A DNA stretch of 64,000 nt, taken from NCBI RefSeq assembly GCF_009687885.1, contig NZ_BLAF01000049.1, positions 1 through 64,000 of the forward strand, in the 5' to 3' direction. Under the pieces are notes generated by a model, which searched no databases, had not been told where the DNA came from, and worked only from the letters and a program-made list of their open reading frames with translations. This DNA comes from Acrocarpospora pleiomorpha. Its GTDB lineage: Bacteria > Actinomycetota > Actinomycetes > Streptosporangiales > Streptosporangiaceae. This document shows positions 42,001 through 49,562 of the stretch, one piece after another. Each line of letters begins with the position of its first letter. Positions within the stretch are counted from its first letter, which is position 1. The position numbers were made by a program, and so were the translations under genes.

Positions 42001-42810
42001 CGAGCCGAGGATGACGGCGTGGATCACGTCGCCGTCGGCGATCGCGTCCGACATCCGCTTGAGCGCGACCGTGCCGGCGCCGCTGCCCATCACGGTGCCG
42101 CTCGCCTCGGCGTCGAAGCTGCGGACCTTCCCGTCCGGCGACATGATGCCGCCCTGCTCGTACAGGTAGCCGGCCGGCTGGGGGAGCGGCGTGAACGCGC
42201 CGCCGGCCAGCGCGATGTCGCACTCGTAGGTGAGCAGGCTCTGGCAGGCCAGGTGCACCGCCACCAGCGAGGTGGAGCAGAACGTCTGCACCGACACGGC
42301 CGGGCCGCGCAGGCCCAGCTTGTACGACACCAGCGAGGCCAGCGAGTCGCGCTCGTTGCCGATCGCCATCAGCAGCGCCCCGCCGGGCTGGTGGGACAGA
42401 TGGAAGATGTTCTTCACGATGTAGTCGGGGAACCCGCACCCGCCGAACACCGCGACCTGTCCCGGCACGTCGGTGGGGCAGTAGCCGGCGCTCTCCAGCG
42501 CCTCCCACGAGCACTCCAGGAACAGCCGGTGCTGCGGGTCCATCATCTCGGCCTCGCGGGGGTTGATCCCGAAGACCGTCGCGTCGAACTTGTCCAGGTC
42601 GGCCAGCGGGCCGCCGATCCGCACGTAGCGCGGGTCGGCGAGCTGCCCCGGCTCGACGCCGGTCTCGCGCAGCTCCGCATCGGTGATCTCGCGCAGGCCC
42701 TTGATCCCGGACAGTACGTTGCGCCACAGTTCCGCGACGCTGTCCGCGCCGGGGAAACGACCGGACATGCCGATCAGCGCCACCGCCGAGTCGTAATCGG
42801 TTTCCGTCAT
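39007..42810 (-). CDS. PKS module lacking its AT domain: KS-(AT deleted)-KR-ACP
   Basis: A 1267-residue PKS. The ATG at 42810 follows GGAAGGA and overlaps the upstream stop (ATGA); the longer open frame is read-through in the neighbouring gene. Domains: KS with Cys in FCSTS, His in ECHATGT and His in SLGHLDRA, all kept; the KS-AT adaptor; about 75 residues in place of the AT (41254-41030); the post-AT linker (RLWQAG, LPTYPW, then RHYW); KR (TGGLGDVG, PYAAAN); ACP with GGHSL. None of the AT motifs GxGxQY, GxSxGE or HAFH is present, although both flanking linkers remain. The module must be loaded in trans, receive a carrier-bound unit by another route, or not extend. Variants HATGT and SLGH differ from the sister KSs but keep the His residues. 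Confidence 0.93.
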   Translation of the reverse strand: MTETDYDSAVALIGMSGRFPGADSVAELWRNVLSGIKGLREITDAELRETGVEPGQLADPRYVRIGGPLADLDKFDATVFGINPREAEMMDPQHRLFLECSWEALESAGYCPTDVPGQVAVFGGCGFPDYIVKNIFHLSHQPGGALLMAIGNERDSLASLVSYKLGLRGPAVSVQTFCSTSLVAVHLACQSLLTYECDIALAGGAFTPLPQPAGYLYEQGGIMSPDGKVRSFDAEASGTVMGSGAGTVALKRMSDAIADGDVIHAVILGSAANNDGRMRAGYTAPGVDGQAEVIESALGVAGVKPDTIGYVECHATGTMLGDSIELAAMNRVFTQPREIPAVLGSLKPSLGHLDRASGVTGLMRAALSLKHELLQGVPDYVQPNPALATARDRFTVLTEHQPWPEGPHPRRAGVSSFGLGGTNAHVVLEQAPPRAARPDRPGPHLLTFSAADETALNQLGERLAGYLAGDSAEDLADVAFTLQVSRGGFALRRAVVVADRDDAILALADSARWIGAKTQRRNPKVRLVTPESAPEAWWPELLAAIDAVLGIEDGTDRGDALGALADGLRRLGVQVTREDAAEEIIVSPADSEPAAEWLLATLARLWQAGSTIDWTALHRGAGRRVELPTYPWQKRHYWVKANPNIQAAPVSNDKTFDRSKWTYLPTWKQRPFAVADLDERLRAAGPWLVFADDARGEALIDRLNAAGAEVTAVRRGATFDQDDAGNFTIRPDKPDDMAELLYSLLVAPRAIIHGFSLAGAEPEPGQDPVEHFDAEQRRGFYSVLALARELVDNSGSAPRAELALLTSRAAGVLGSDLRHPEQSTLAALAPSLAQENPRVRARTIDADTVAPGDEAALGQLTTQILAAILTPHEGPVAVRAGETWLRTYEPFPIDELTDETRPIKDGETVLITGGLGDVGLVLSRHLAGKYGCNLVLTARSPLPPPEEWDTFLAETPPGGERTARHLRNILDLESRGASVLCLSADVADEGQMAAVVEAAVERFGGIDVVVHGAGVQDGAYFNFAHLMDRDQCDAHLAAKVKGFHVLQKVLGEQARDRRVTLSSIAAVLGGMTLAPYAAANAALDAYIRQARVSDRGRWVTVDWDTWSIDAGRLEGHSEAVVGFAMAPAEGVDIFERALSATDRVGHLVISTGPLDGRLAQWVTGDIHSADDAFDDQERHPRPDLNNPYVEPKEGTEAALAEIWSRVLGIEPIGATDNFFELGGHSLLAIELTTRIRKALNASVPVTGLLECPTVRLLAELLDDREAE

Positions 42811-45800
42811 GATGTCCTTCCACTCCGGAGCATGTTGCGCCGCTGTTCGATGCGCGAGGTGCGCTGCTGCTCGCGCACGTCGGCCGTCTGCTCTTCCTTG
42901 GCCTCGCCCGCGGTGGCAGCTTCGGCGAGCGATGAGATCGTGGGCGACTGGTAGAGGATGTGCGGCGGCAGGTAGGACAGCCCCAGCGCCTTGCGGACCT
43001 CCGTGATGATCTCCATGCCCAGCAGCGAGTTGCCGCCCAGCTCGAAGAAGTTGTCGTGCACGCCGACCGACTCCAGGCCGAGCGCCTCGGTCCACACCTC
43101 GGCGATCTTCTCCTCGGTCTCGGACTGCGGCTCGACGAACGCGGTCGACAGGTCCGGTCGGGGGTGCCGGCCGAACGCGTCCCTGAGCTTCTTGACCGTC
43201 GCCTGGTGGCTCTCGATCGAGGACTTGCGGCTCATCGCGACCAGCGGCGCGAAGTCCTGCGTGGAGGCGACGACATGCCGCTCGCCGCTGGCCAGCACGC
43301 GCATCAGGGTCTCGAAGCCATCCTCGTAGCTGAGCCCGAACAGGCCCCGGTACCAGGTGAAGTACTGCTTGGAGCCCTCGTCGTAGTTCTCCAGGCCCTC
43401 GGTCCAGCCGTTCCAGGTCCACTCGCACCAGTCGACCGAGGTGACCAGCGTGCCGGGCAGCGGGTCGCTGAGCGCGAACGAGTCCAGGAACGCGTTGGCC
43501 GCGCAGTAGTCGACCTGGCCCGCGCCGCCGCCGGTGGCGGAGGTGGTGGAGGAGTACAGGGCGACGAAGTCGGCCGGCACGTCCTTCAGCACCTCGGCCA
43601 AGGCCAGCGAACCGGCCACTTTCGGGGCCAGCGTGCGGTCGATGTCGGCCACCGTCTTGAACTGCATCAGGCCGACGGCCGGCACGCCGGCGCAGTGCAG
43701 CACGCCGTTGAGCTCGCCGAACGTCTCGATCGCCGCGCCGACCGCGCGCCGCACGTCCGCGACCTGGGACACGTCGCCGGCCACCGTGATGACCTCGGTG
43801 CCGCCGCTTTCCAGCCGGCGCAGGCCTTCGACGCGCCGCCGTACCTCGTCTGCGGTGGTGGGAGCGGCCAGGATCTGGCTCCACTGGTCCTTCGGCGGGA
43901 CCGGGGTGCGGCCCATCAGGACCAGGTTGGCCTGGTATTTCTCAGCCAGCAGCTCGGCCATGCCCAGGCCGATGCCGCCCAGACCGCCGGTCACCAGGTA
44001 CGTCCCGCCGCGCCGCACCGCCACGGCCGGGTCGGTCCTGTCGATGGTGGCGGCGTCCAGCACCTCGTAGCCGGGCGTCCACCTGCGGCCCTCGCGCAGC
44101 GCGACGACCTGGTCGGCGGGGTCGGCCCGCAGTTCGGCCAGCAGCCCCCGCAGGGAGGCCGGTCCGGTGGTGGCGTCGATGTCGATCAGGCGGGTCTTGA
44201 CCCTCGGGTACTCGACCGGGATGAGCCGGGTCGGGCCGAGCAGCGTGTTGCGCTCGGGGAGGATCTCGTCGCCGGTCAGCACCTTCTGGCTGCCGACGGT
44301 GACGATGTCCAGCGCCCAGGCCGGCAGGCCGAGGTCGACCGCCGCGCGGGCGAACGAGACCAGCGTGTGCAGGCCGCGCTTGAGGCACTCCTGGGTGGCG
44401 TCGCCCCCGCCGGGGGCCGGATCGGCGGTCCAGAGGTGCACGACCCGCTCCGGCTGGAAGTCCCGGCTGCCGAGCGCGCGCAGCGCGGCGACGATGTCCT
44501 CCTGGGAACCCGGCCGGACGACGATGCCGTCAGGGCCGTCCTGGTACGCGTCGCCGGGCCGTACCAGCACGACCTCGTGGCCGAGCGCGTCCAGACCGGC
44601 GCGTACGGACGCGGTCAGCGTGTCGGCCAGGCCGGTGTCGGTGTAGATCAGCCACTTGGTGAGCTCTTCCTCGCGAACCAGCTGCGGCGCGGTCTGCCGC
44701 CACACCGGGACGTTGATCCACCGCTCGTCCGGCAGGCGCGGCAGCGCGGTCGCGATGCTGGTGGGGTCGCTCTCGTCCAGCATCGGCACGCCGGTGCCCA
44801 GCGCGGACTGGTCGATCTCCAGCCAGTAGTCCTGCCGCTCGAACGGGTAGGTCGGCAGCGGCACCCGGCCGGGCGTCCAGTCGGCGTCCGGGCCGGCGTG
44901 CAGCGCGTCCCAGTCGACCGGCACGCCGGCCAGCCAGAGCTTGCCGACCGCGGTCGCGGTGGCGGCGAGCGTCTCGACCTGGTCGCCCTGGCCGGGCAGG
45001 GTGGTGACGATCAGCGGCCACTGGTTCCGGTCGCAGTCGGGGTGGCCGCGGGTCAGCGCGCCGAGCGACTGCCCGGGGCCGATCTCGGCCAGGGCCAGGT
45101 CGCCGCCGCGCAGCACGTGCGCGAGCCCGGCGCCGAACTCCACCGTCTCGCACATGTGGCGGGCCCAGTAGCCGGGGTCGGTGACCAGGTCGGCGGTGGC
45201 GATCGCGCCGGTGACGTTGCTGACGTAGGGGATGGCCGGCGGGTTCAGCGTCACGTTGGCGCTGATCCAGGAGGTCAGCTCGGCCGCGATCGGGGCGAGC
45301 ATCCGGGAGTGGAATGCGTGCGTGGTCTGGAGCCGGCGGCAGCCGATCTCGGCCGACCTGAGCAGCGCGGCGGCGGCCGTGACGGTCTCCTCCGGCCCGG
45401 CCAGCACCAGCTGCGAGCCGGTGCGGACCGCGATGTCGAGATCGAGGTCGCCCAGCAGGGACTTGAGCCGCTTCTCGTCGGCGGCCACGGCCAGCATCGC
45501 GCCCTCGGGCTGGGAGGTGATCAGCTTGGCCCGGTAGGCGACCAGCCGCAGCGCGTCGGCCAGCGACAGCACCCCGGACAGGCAGGCCGCGACGTACTCG
45601 CCGAGGCTGTAACCGACCATGATCTCCGGCTTGATGCCCCAGCTCATCAGCAGCCGGGCCAGCGCGTACTCGGCGACGAACACGGCGGGCTGGATCAGAT
45701 GCGCGTTCGGGGTGGACTGCGGGGACGCGTTCCCGGTCCGGCCGAGCAGCGCGGCCAGATCGGCGGCCTGCCCGGGTGCGGCCGCGACGAAGATGTCGGA

Positions 45801-47534
45801 CAGCTGGGAGGCTTCGGTGAGCCCCAGCACGCTGACGCATTCGTCCACGTCCGCCCGGAAGCCGGGCTCGGACTCGTACAGGGCGGCGACCATGCCCGGG
45901 TACTGCTCGCCGACCCCGGCGATCAGGAACCCGGCCTTGCGGCCGACCGTCGTGTCGGTACGGCCCAGCGCCCCGGCCGGGTCCGCGAGCAGCGCGGCGG
46001 CCTTGGCGTTGCTGTCGGCGATGACGACCTTGCGGTGGTTGAAGACCTTGCGGCCCACCTGGAGGGTGTAGGCGACATCGCCCAGGTCCATGTCGGCGGT
46101 GATGCCCTCGCTCAGGCGGGCCAGCGCCCGCTCGGCGGCGGCGGCCGACCGGGCCGACACCGGGAGGATCTGCCAGCGGCGCGGGCGCTCCTGGCGCGGG
46201 GCCGGGAGAGGGGCTTCGAAGATGATGGCGTGCGCGTTGGTGCCGCCCATGCCGAGCGAGCTGATCCCGGCGATGCGCGGCCGGCCGGCGCTGCGCGGCC
46301 AGGGGGTGGGCTGGGCCGTCACGTAGAACGGGCTGGTGTCGAAGTCGATTTCGGGGTTCGGCGCGTTGTAGTGCAAGGTCCCCGGGATCAGCTCGTGCCG
46401 CAGCGACTGGACGACCTTGATCAGACCGGTCACGCCCGAGGCGCGGTCCAGGTGGCCGACGTTCGGCTTGATCGAGCCCAGGACGCAATACTGCTTCTTC
46501 TCGGTCTGCCCGAACGCCCTGGTCAGCGCCGCGACCTCCATCGGGTCGCCGACCTCGGTGGCGGTGCCGTGCGCCTCCACGTACGAGATCCGCGACGGGT
46601 CCACGCCCGCCTTCTCGATCGCCTTGGACACGCAGCGGCGCTGGCCGTCGATGCTGGGGGCCAGGTAGCTGAACTTCATCGCGCCGTCGTTGTTGATCGC
46701 CGACGCGCGGATCACCGCGAGCACGGTGTCCCGGTCGGCGATCGCCTTGCCCAGGCGCTTCAGCGCGACCACGGCCGCGCCGTCGCCGAACATGCTGCCC
46801 CGGCCCTCGGCGTCGAAGGTCCGCACATGGCCGTCGGGCGACTCCTGGCCGCCCTCCTCCCAGAGGTAACCGGTCCGGTCCGGGATCCGGATGGAGACGC
46901 CGCCCGCGAGCGCCATGTCGCACTCGTCCCGGCGCAGCGCCTCGCTGGCCAGGTGCACCGCCACCAGCGAGGTCGAGCAGAACGTCTGCACGGTCACGCT
47001 CGGGCCGGACAGGTCCAGCCGGAACGACACGTTGGTGGCCAGCGAGTCCTTGTCGTTGCCGATCATCAGCGCGGACGGGTCGATGCCCATCGCGAACGCC
47101 TGCAGCCGGGTCAGCAGGTAACCGCTGATGTTCATGCCGGCGAACACGCCGACCGAGCCACGGTTGTCGGTCGAACCGTACCCGGCCGACTCCAGGACCT
47201 CCCACACGCATTCGAGGAAGAGCCGCTGCTGCGGATCGGCCAGCATGGCCTCGCGCGGGTTGTAGCCGAAGAACGCCGCGTCGAAGCCGCGGATCTCCTC
47301 GAGAATCGGCCGGCTCCGGACATAGTTCGGTTTCGAGAACGTCGTCGCGGGGACGCCCGCCTCGATCAGCTCCGCGTCGGAGAATTGCGTGAAGGATTCG
47401 ACGCCGGTGCTGATGTTCCGCCAGAACGTTTCGACGTCATTGGCTCCCGGAAATCGACCGGCCATGCCGATGATCGCAATATCGGACTCGTCCGCGGCGT
47501 ATCGCGAGTCACCAGGTGGATGTTGCTGATTCAT
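42807..47534 (-). CDS. Modular type I PKS, one module: KS-AT-KR-ACP
   Basis: A 1575-residue extension module of the same lineage as the fifth plus-strand PKS. Two ATGs lie at 47540 and 47534. The second is chosen because the AAAGGGG site is then 7 bases away instead of 1. Domains: KS (FCSTS, EAHGTAT, NVGHLDRA), AT (GVGEQYPG, GYSLGEY, HAFH), KR (TGGLGGIG, YCAAN), ACP (GGNSL). There is no DH and no thioesterase. The N-terminus has no coiled-coil docking helix and the C-terminus is Arg-rich. Its ATs cannot be assigned to malonyl or hydroxymalonyl from motifs. It is translationally coupled to the AT-less PKS downstream. Confidence 0.94.
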   Translation of the reverse strand: MNQQHPPGDSRYAADESDIAIIGMAGRFPGANDVETFWRNISTGVESFTQFSDAELIEAGVPATTFSKPNYVRSRPILEEIRGFDAAFFGYNPREAMLADPQQRLFLECVWEVLESAGYGSTDNRGSVGVFAGMNISGYLLTRLQAFAMGIDPSALMIGNDKDSLATNVSFRLDLSGPSVTVQTFCSTSLVAVHLASEALRRDECDMALAGGVSIRIPDRTGYLWEEGGQESPDGHVRTFDAEGRGSMFGDGAAVVALKRLGKAIADRDTVLAVIRASAINNDGAMKFSYLAPSIDGQRRCVSKAIEKAGVDPSRISYVEAHGTATEVGDPMEVAALTRAFGQTEKKQYCVLGSIKPNVGHLDRASGVTGLIKVVQSLRHELIPGTLHYNAPNPEIDFDTSPFYVTAQPTPWPRSAGRPRIAGISSLGMGGTNAHAIIFEAPLPAPRQERPRRWQILPVSARSAAAAERALARLSEGITADMDLGDVAYTLQVGRKVFNHRKVVIADSNAKAAALLADPAGALGRTDTTVGRKAGFLIAGVGEQYPGMVAALYESEPGFRADVDECVSVLGLTEASQLSDIFVAAAPGQAADLAALLGRTGNASPQSTPNAHLIQPAVFVAEYALARLLMSWGIKPEIMVGYSLGEYVAACLSGVLSLADALRLVAYRAKLITSQPEGAMLAVAADEKRLKSLLGDLDLDIAVRTGSQLVLAGPEETVTAAAALLRSAEIGCRRLQTTHAFHSRMLAPIAAELTSWISANVTLNPPAIPYVSNVTGAIATADLVTDPGYWARHMCETVEFGAGLAHVLRGGDLALAEIGPGQSLGALTRGHPDCDRNQWPLIVTTLPGQGDQVETLAATATAVGKLWLAGVPVDWDALHAGPDADWTPGRVPLPTYPFERQDYWLEIDQSALGTGVPMLDESDPTSIATALPRLPDERWINVPVWRQTAPQLVREEELTKWLIYTDTGLADTLTASVRAGLDALGHEVVLVRPGDAYQDGPDGIVVRPGSQEDIVAALRALGSRDFQPERVVHLWTADPAPGGGDATQECLKRGLHTLVSFARAAVDLGLPAWALDIVTVGSQKVLTGDEILPERNTLLGPTRLIPVEYPRVKTRLIDIDATTGPASLRGLLAELRADPADQVVALREGRRWTPGYEVLDAATIDRTDPAVAVRRGGTYLVTGGLGGIGLGMAELLAEKYQANLVLMGRTPVPPKDQWSQILAAPTTADEVRRRVEGLRRLESGGTEVITVAGDVSQVADVRRAVGAAIETFGELNGVLHCAGVPAVGLMQFKTVADIDRTLAPKVAGSLALAEVLKDVPADFVALYSSTTSATGGGAGQVDYCAANAFLDSFALSDPLPGTLVTSVDWCEWTWNGWTEGLENYDEGSKQYFTWYRGLFGLSYEDGFETLMRVLASGERHVVASTQDFAPLVAMSRKSSIESHQATVKKLRDAFGRHPRPDLSTAFVEPQSETEEKIAEVWTEALGLESVGVHDNFFELGGNSLLGMEIITEVRKALGLSYLPPHILYQSPTISSLAEAATAGEAKEEQTADVREQQRTSRIEQRRNMLRSGRTS

Positions 47535-47571
47535 CAACATGCCCCTTTATTGTGGGAAATCGATTTGGATT

Positions 47572-48366
47572 TCAGAGCAGCCCGCCGCGGCCCCAGCCGC
47601 GGGTGAGCCGGCGAATGGCGAACACGCCGGCGATCAGCGCGATCCCCAGCAGGATCGCCGCGGGCAGCATGGTGCCGGCCGTGTCGCCGGCGACCGCGGC
47701 CTGCAGCATTTCCAGGGCCCAGTAACCGGGAGACACGTGCGCGGCGACCTGCGCCCAGTCCGGCATCAGGCTCAGCGGCACCAGCGCGCCGCCGAGCGAG
47801 CTGAGCGTCAGCGCGCCCACGTCCGAGATCACGCTGAGCTCGCCGTGGCTGCGCACGATCGCGGCCAGCAGCGCGCCGATCGCCAGCAGCGTGAACGCCC
47901 AGACCAGGATGGACATGAGGACCAGCGGGATGTTGCTCGGGATGGGCAGGCCGATGACCAGGCAGCCGTACCCGAGCAGGATGGCCTGCTGCACGATCAT
48001 CACCAGGTAGATGGGCAGGGTCTTGCCGAGCAGCAGTTCGGCGGCCGGCGCCCGGCTCACGCGGAGCCGGTCCCAGGTCTTCCAGGTCCGCTCGGCCAGG
48101 ATCGCGTTGCCCGCGATGGAGATCGCGAACACCGAGAACATGACCAGCAGCCCGGTCACCACCTTGGTGGTGCCGCCCTCGACCGCCCGCACGTAGAGCG
48201 GCTTCAGGACCAGCATCAACACCATCGGCATGACCAGGTAGCTGATCATCTGGCCGGGGTCGCGGAGCCGGATGATCGTGTTGTGGTTGGCCAGCGCGCC
48301 GATCCGGTACACGGATTCGCGCAGCGTGGCGATCGGCCCGGCCCGGTAGCCGGTGTCAAGAAGCAT
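47572..48366 (-). CDS. ABC-2 type transporter permease (export)
   Basis: A 264-residue membrane protein with about six hydrophobic segments and the ABC-2 fold of drug exporters: a long cytoplasmic N-terminus (RDPGQMISYLVMP), a central WKTWDRLRVSRA amphipathic region and a Pro/Gly-rich C-terminal segment (SPGYWALEMLQ). It overlaps the ATPase gene by 11 bases and probably forms the heterodimeric exporter with it. It is followed by the PKS genes on the same strand, so secretion of or self-protection against the polyketide is the likely job (inference). Confidence 0.9.
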   Translation of the reverse strand: MLLDTGYRAGPIATLRESVYRIGALANHNTIIRLRDPGQMISYLVMPMVLMLVLKPLYVRAVEGGTTKVVTGLLVMFSVFAISIAGNAILAERTWKTWDRLRVSRAPAAELLLGKTLPIYLVMIVQQAILLGYGCLVIGLPIPSNIPLVLMSILVWAFTLLAIGALLAAIVRSHGELSVISDVGALTLSSLGGALVPLSLMPDWAQVAAHVSPGYWALEMLQAAVAGDTAGTMLPAAILLGIALIAGVFAIRRLTRGWGRGGLL

Positions 48367-49192
48367 CGCTGACCGCCAGGGATCGGTAGAGGTCGTCCAG
48401 GGAGGGGTTGTGGACCTCGATCGTGCTGATCGGCCGCTCGGCGCGGCTGAGCAGGTCGATCAGGGTGGCCGCCGGCTGCGTGGTGGAGACGCGGACCTCC
48501 TCCTCGTTGTCGTGGATCAGGCACACCTCGCCGGGCAGTCCTTCCACCAGCTCGTCGTAGGTGCCCCGCGCGATGATCCTGCCGTTCCTGGCGACCGCGA
48601 TGGTGGCCTGCAGCTCGACCAGTTCGGGCAGGTAGTGGGTGGTGTAGACGATGGCGGCGCCGTCGCCGGCGCGCTGCTTGACGACGTCGAGCATCGCCTC
48701 GCGGGTCTCCAGGTCGGCGCCCGCGGTCGGCTCGTCCAGCAGCAGCAGGCCGGGCCGGTGGATCAGCGCGGTGGCCGCCTGGACGCGGCGCTGCTGGCCG
48801 CCGGACAGCCCCGCCGTCTTCCGGTCGAGGAACGCGCCGAGCCGCAGCGCGACGGTCAGGTCCTCGATGGCGCTGTCCAGCGCGGTGCGGCGCAGCCCGG
48901 CGAGCTTCCCGAACAGGATGAGGTGCTCGCGCACGGTGATCGACGGGTAGAGCGCGATATGTTGCGGCGCGACGCCGACCTGGCCCTTGCTGGCCGACGG
49001 CGGCCGGCCGTCGATGGTCACGTGACCGCTGTCCTGACGGATCAGGTACGAAACGATCTCCACGAAGGTCGTCTTGCCCGCGCCGTTGTGCCCGACCAGG
49101 CCGACGATCTCACCGGCCGCCACACTCAGGCTGAATCCGTCCAGAGCGAGGACCGAACCATATCGTTTGACAAGATCGATGGCTTGCAGCAA
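48356..49192 (-). CDS. ABC transporter ATP-binding protein (export), TTG start
   Basis: A 278-residue drug-exporter ATPase. Motifs: Walker A GHNGAGKT, Q-loop APQH, signature LSGGQ, Walker B LLLLDEP, H-loop TTHY. An upstream in-frame GTG exists at 49216. However, a perfect ribosome-binding site (AAGGAGGTGA, minus strand 49206-49197) lies inside that extension, four bases before a TTG at 49192. The TTG start gives LLQAIDLVKRYGS, the usual beginning of this family. It is the first gene of the minus-strand operon that continues into two PKSs and an acyl-CoA dehydrogenase. Confidence 0.9.
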   Translation of the reverse strand: MLQAIDLVKRYGSVLALDGFSLSVAAGEIVGLVGHNGAGKTTFVEIVSYLIRQDSGHVTIDGRPPSASKGQVGVAPQHIALYPSITVREHLILFGKLAGLRRTALDSAIEDLTVALRLGAFLDRKTAGLSGGQQRRVQAATALIHRPGLLLLDEPTAGADLETREAMLDVVKQRAGDGAAIVYTTHYLPELVELQATIAVARNGRIIARGTYDELVEGLPGEVCLIHDNEEEVRVSTTQPAATLIDLLSRAERPISTIEVHNPSLDDLYRSLAVSDAS

Positions 49193-49196
49193 CGTG

Positions 49197-49206
49197 TCAC
49201 CTCCTT
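49197..49206 (-). promoter_or_regulatory. Consensus Shine-Dalgarno that fixes the ABC ATPase start
   Basis: AAGGAGGTGA on the minus strand, fully complementary to the 16S rRNA 3' end, four bases before the TTG at 49192. It decides against the longer GTG start at 49216. Confidence 0.75.
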
Positions 49207-49562
49207 GAGTATTCACACCGAAAAGACGTCCGCTTTTCGCGTGCCCCGCGAATTGGAAATTCGGGCGGCGTTACGAATACGCCACCGGTTGAATACTGAA
49301 ATCGAGTTACCGCTACAATAGCGGCGGGCGGCCCGGCCGCTATTGGCAAGAAGTGGCCGGAGACAACAGGCCAACGGCGCGGCGGTTCTTCCGGAGTCGC
49401 CGCGATAGGGGTCACCCCCCTACCCGCCCGGCCGCGAAGACAGGGGTTGCGCCCGGTCGCCCTTTGGGCCGCTTCCAAGCCGCCTGACCTGCGGATACAG
49501 TCCTATTACGGCTTGACCGCAACGATCTGTTCAGGGTGACGGGCAGCTGTCATGCTCTCCGG
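49207..49562. promoter_or_regulatory. Divergent intergenic region with several inverted repeats (operator candidates)
   Basis: About 350 bases without a gene between the minus-strand exporter/PKS operon and the plus-strand membrane glycosyltransferase. It holds exact inverted repeats: CGAAAAG/CTTTTCG (49219-49239, 7-base spacer), CGAATT/AATTCG (49249-49263), GGCGT/ACGCC (49266-49282) and CCGCTA/TAGCGG (49310-49324). The first lies in the leader of the ATPase mRNA. It is locally AT-rich compared with the surroundings. No pathway regulator gene is seen in the window to pair with these sites. No convincing -35/-10 pair could be chosen. Confidence 0.5.

Noticed and set aside
42811..43884. Extension of the AT-less PKS frame upstream of 42810
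   Set aside because: It lies wholly within the neighbouring PKS in another frame. The ATG at 42810 has GGAAGGA and an ATGA overlap.
42960..47606. Plus-strand open frame of about 1548 codons opposite the minus-strand PKS
   Set aside because: Shadow frame. The minus strand encodes an intact KS-AT-KR-ACP protein with a ribosome-binding site and coupled neighbours.
49207..49562. Small gene or regulatory RNA in the divergent intergenic region
   Set aside because: No frame with a ribosome-binding site and actinomycete-like codon bias was found, and the inverted repeats are short and separate, more like operators than a structured RNA.
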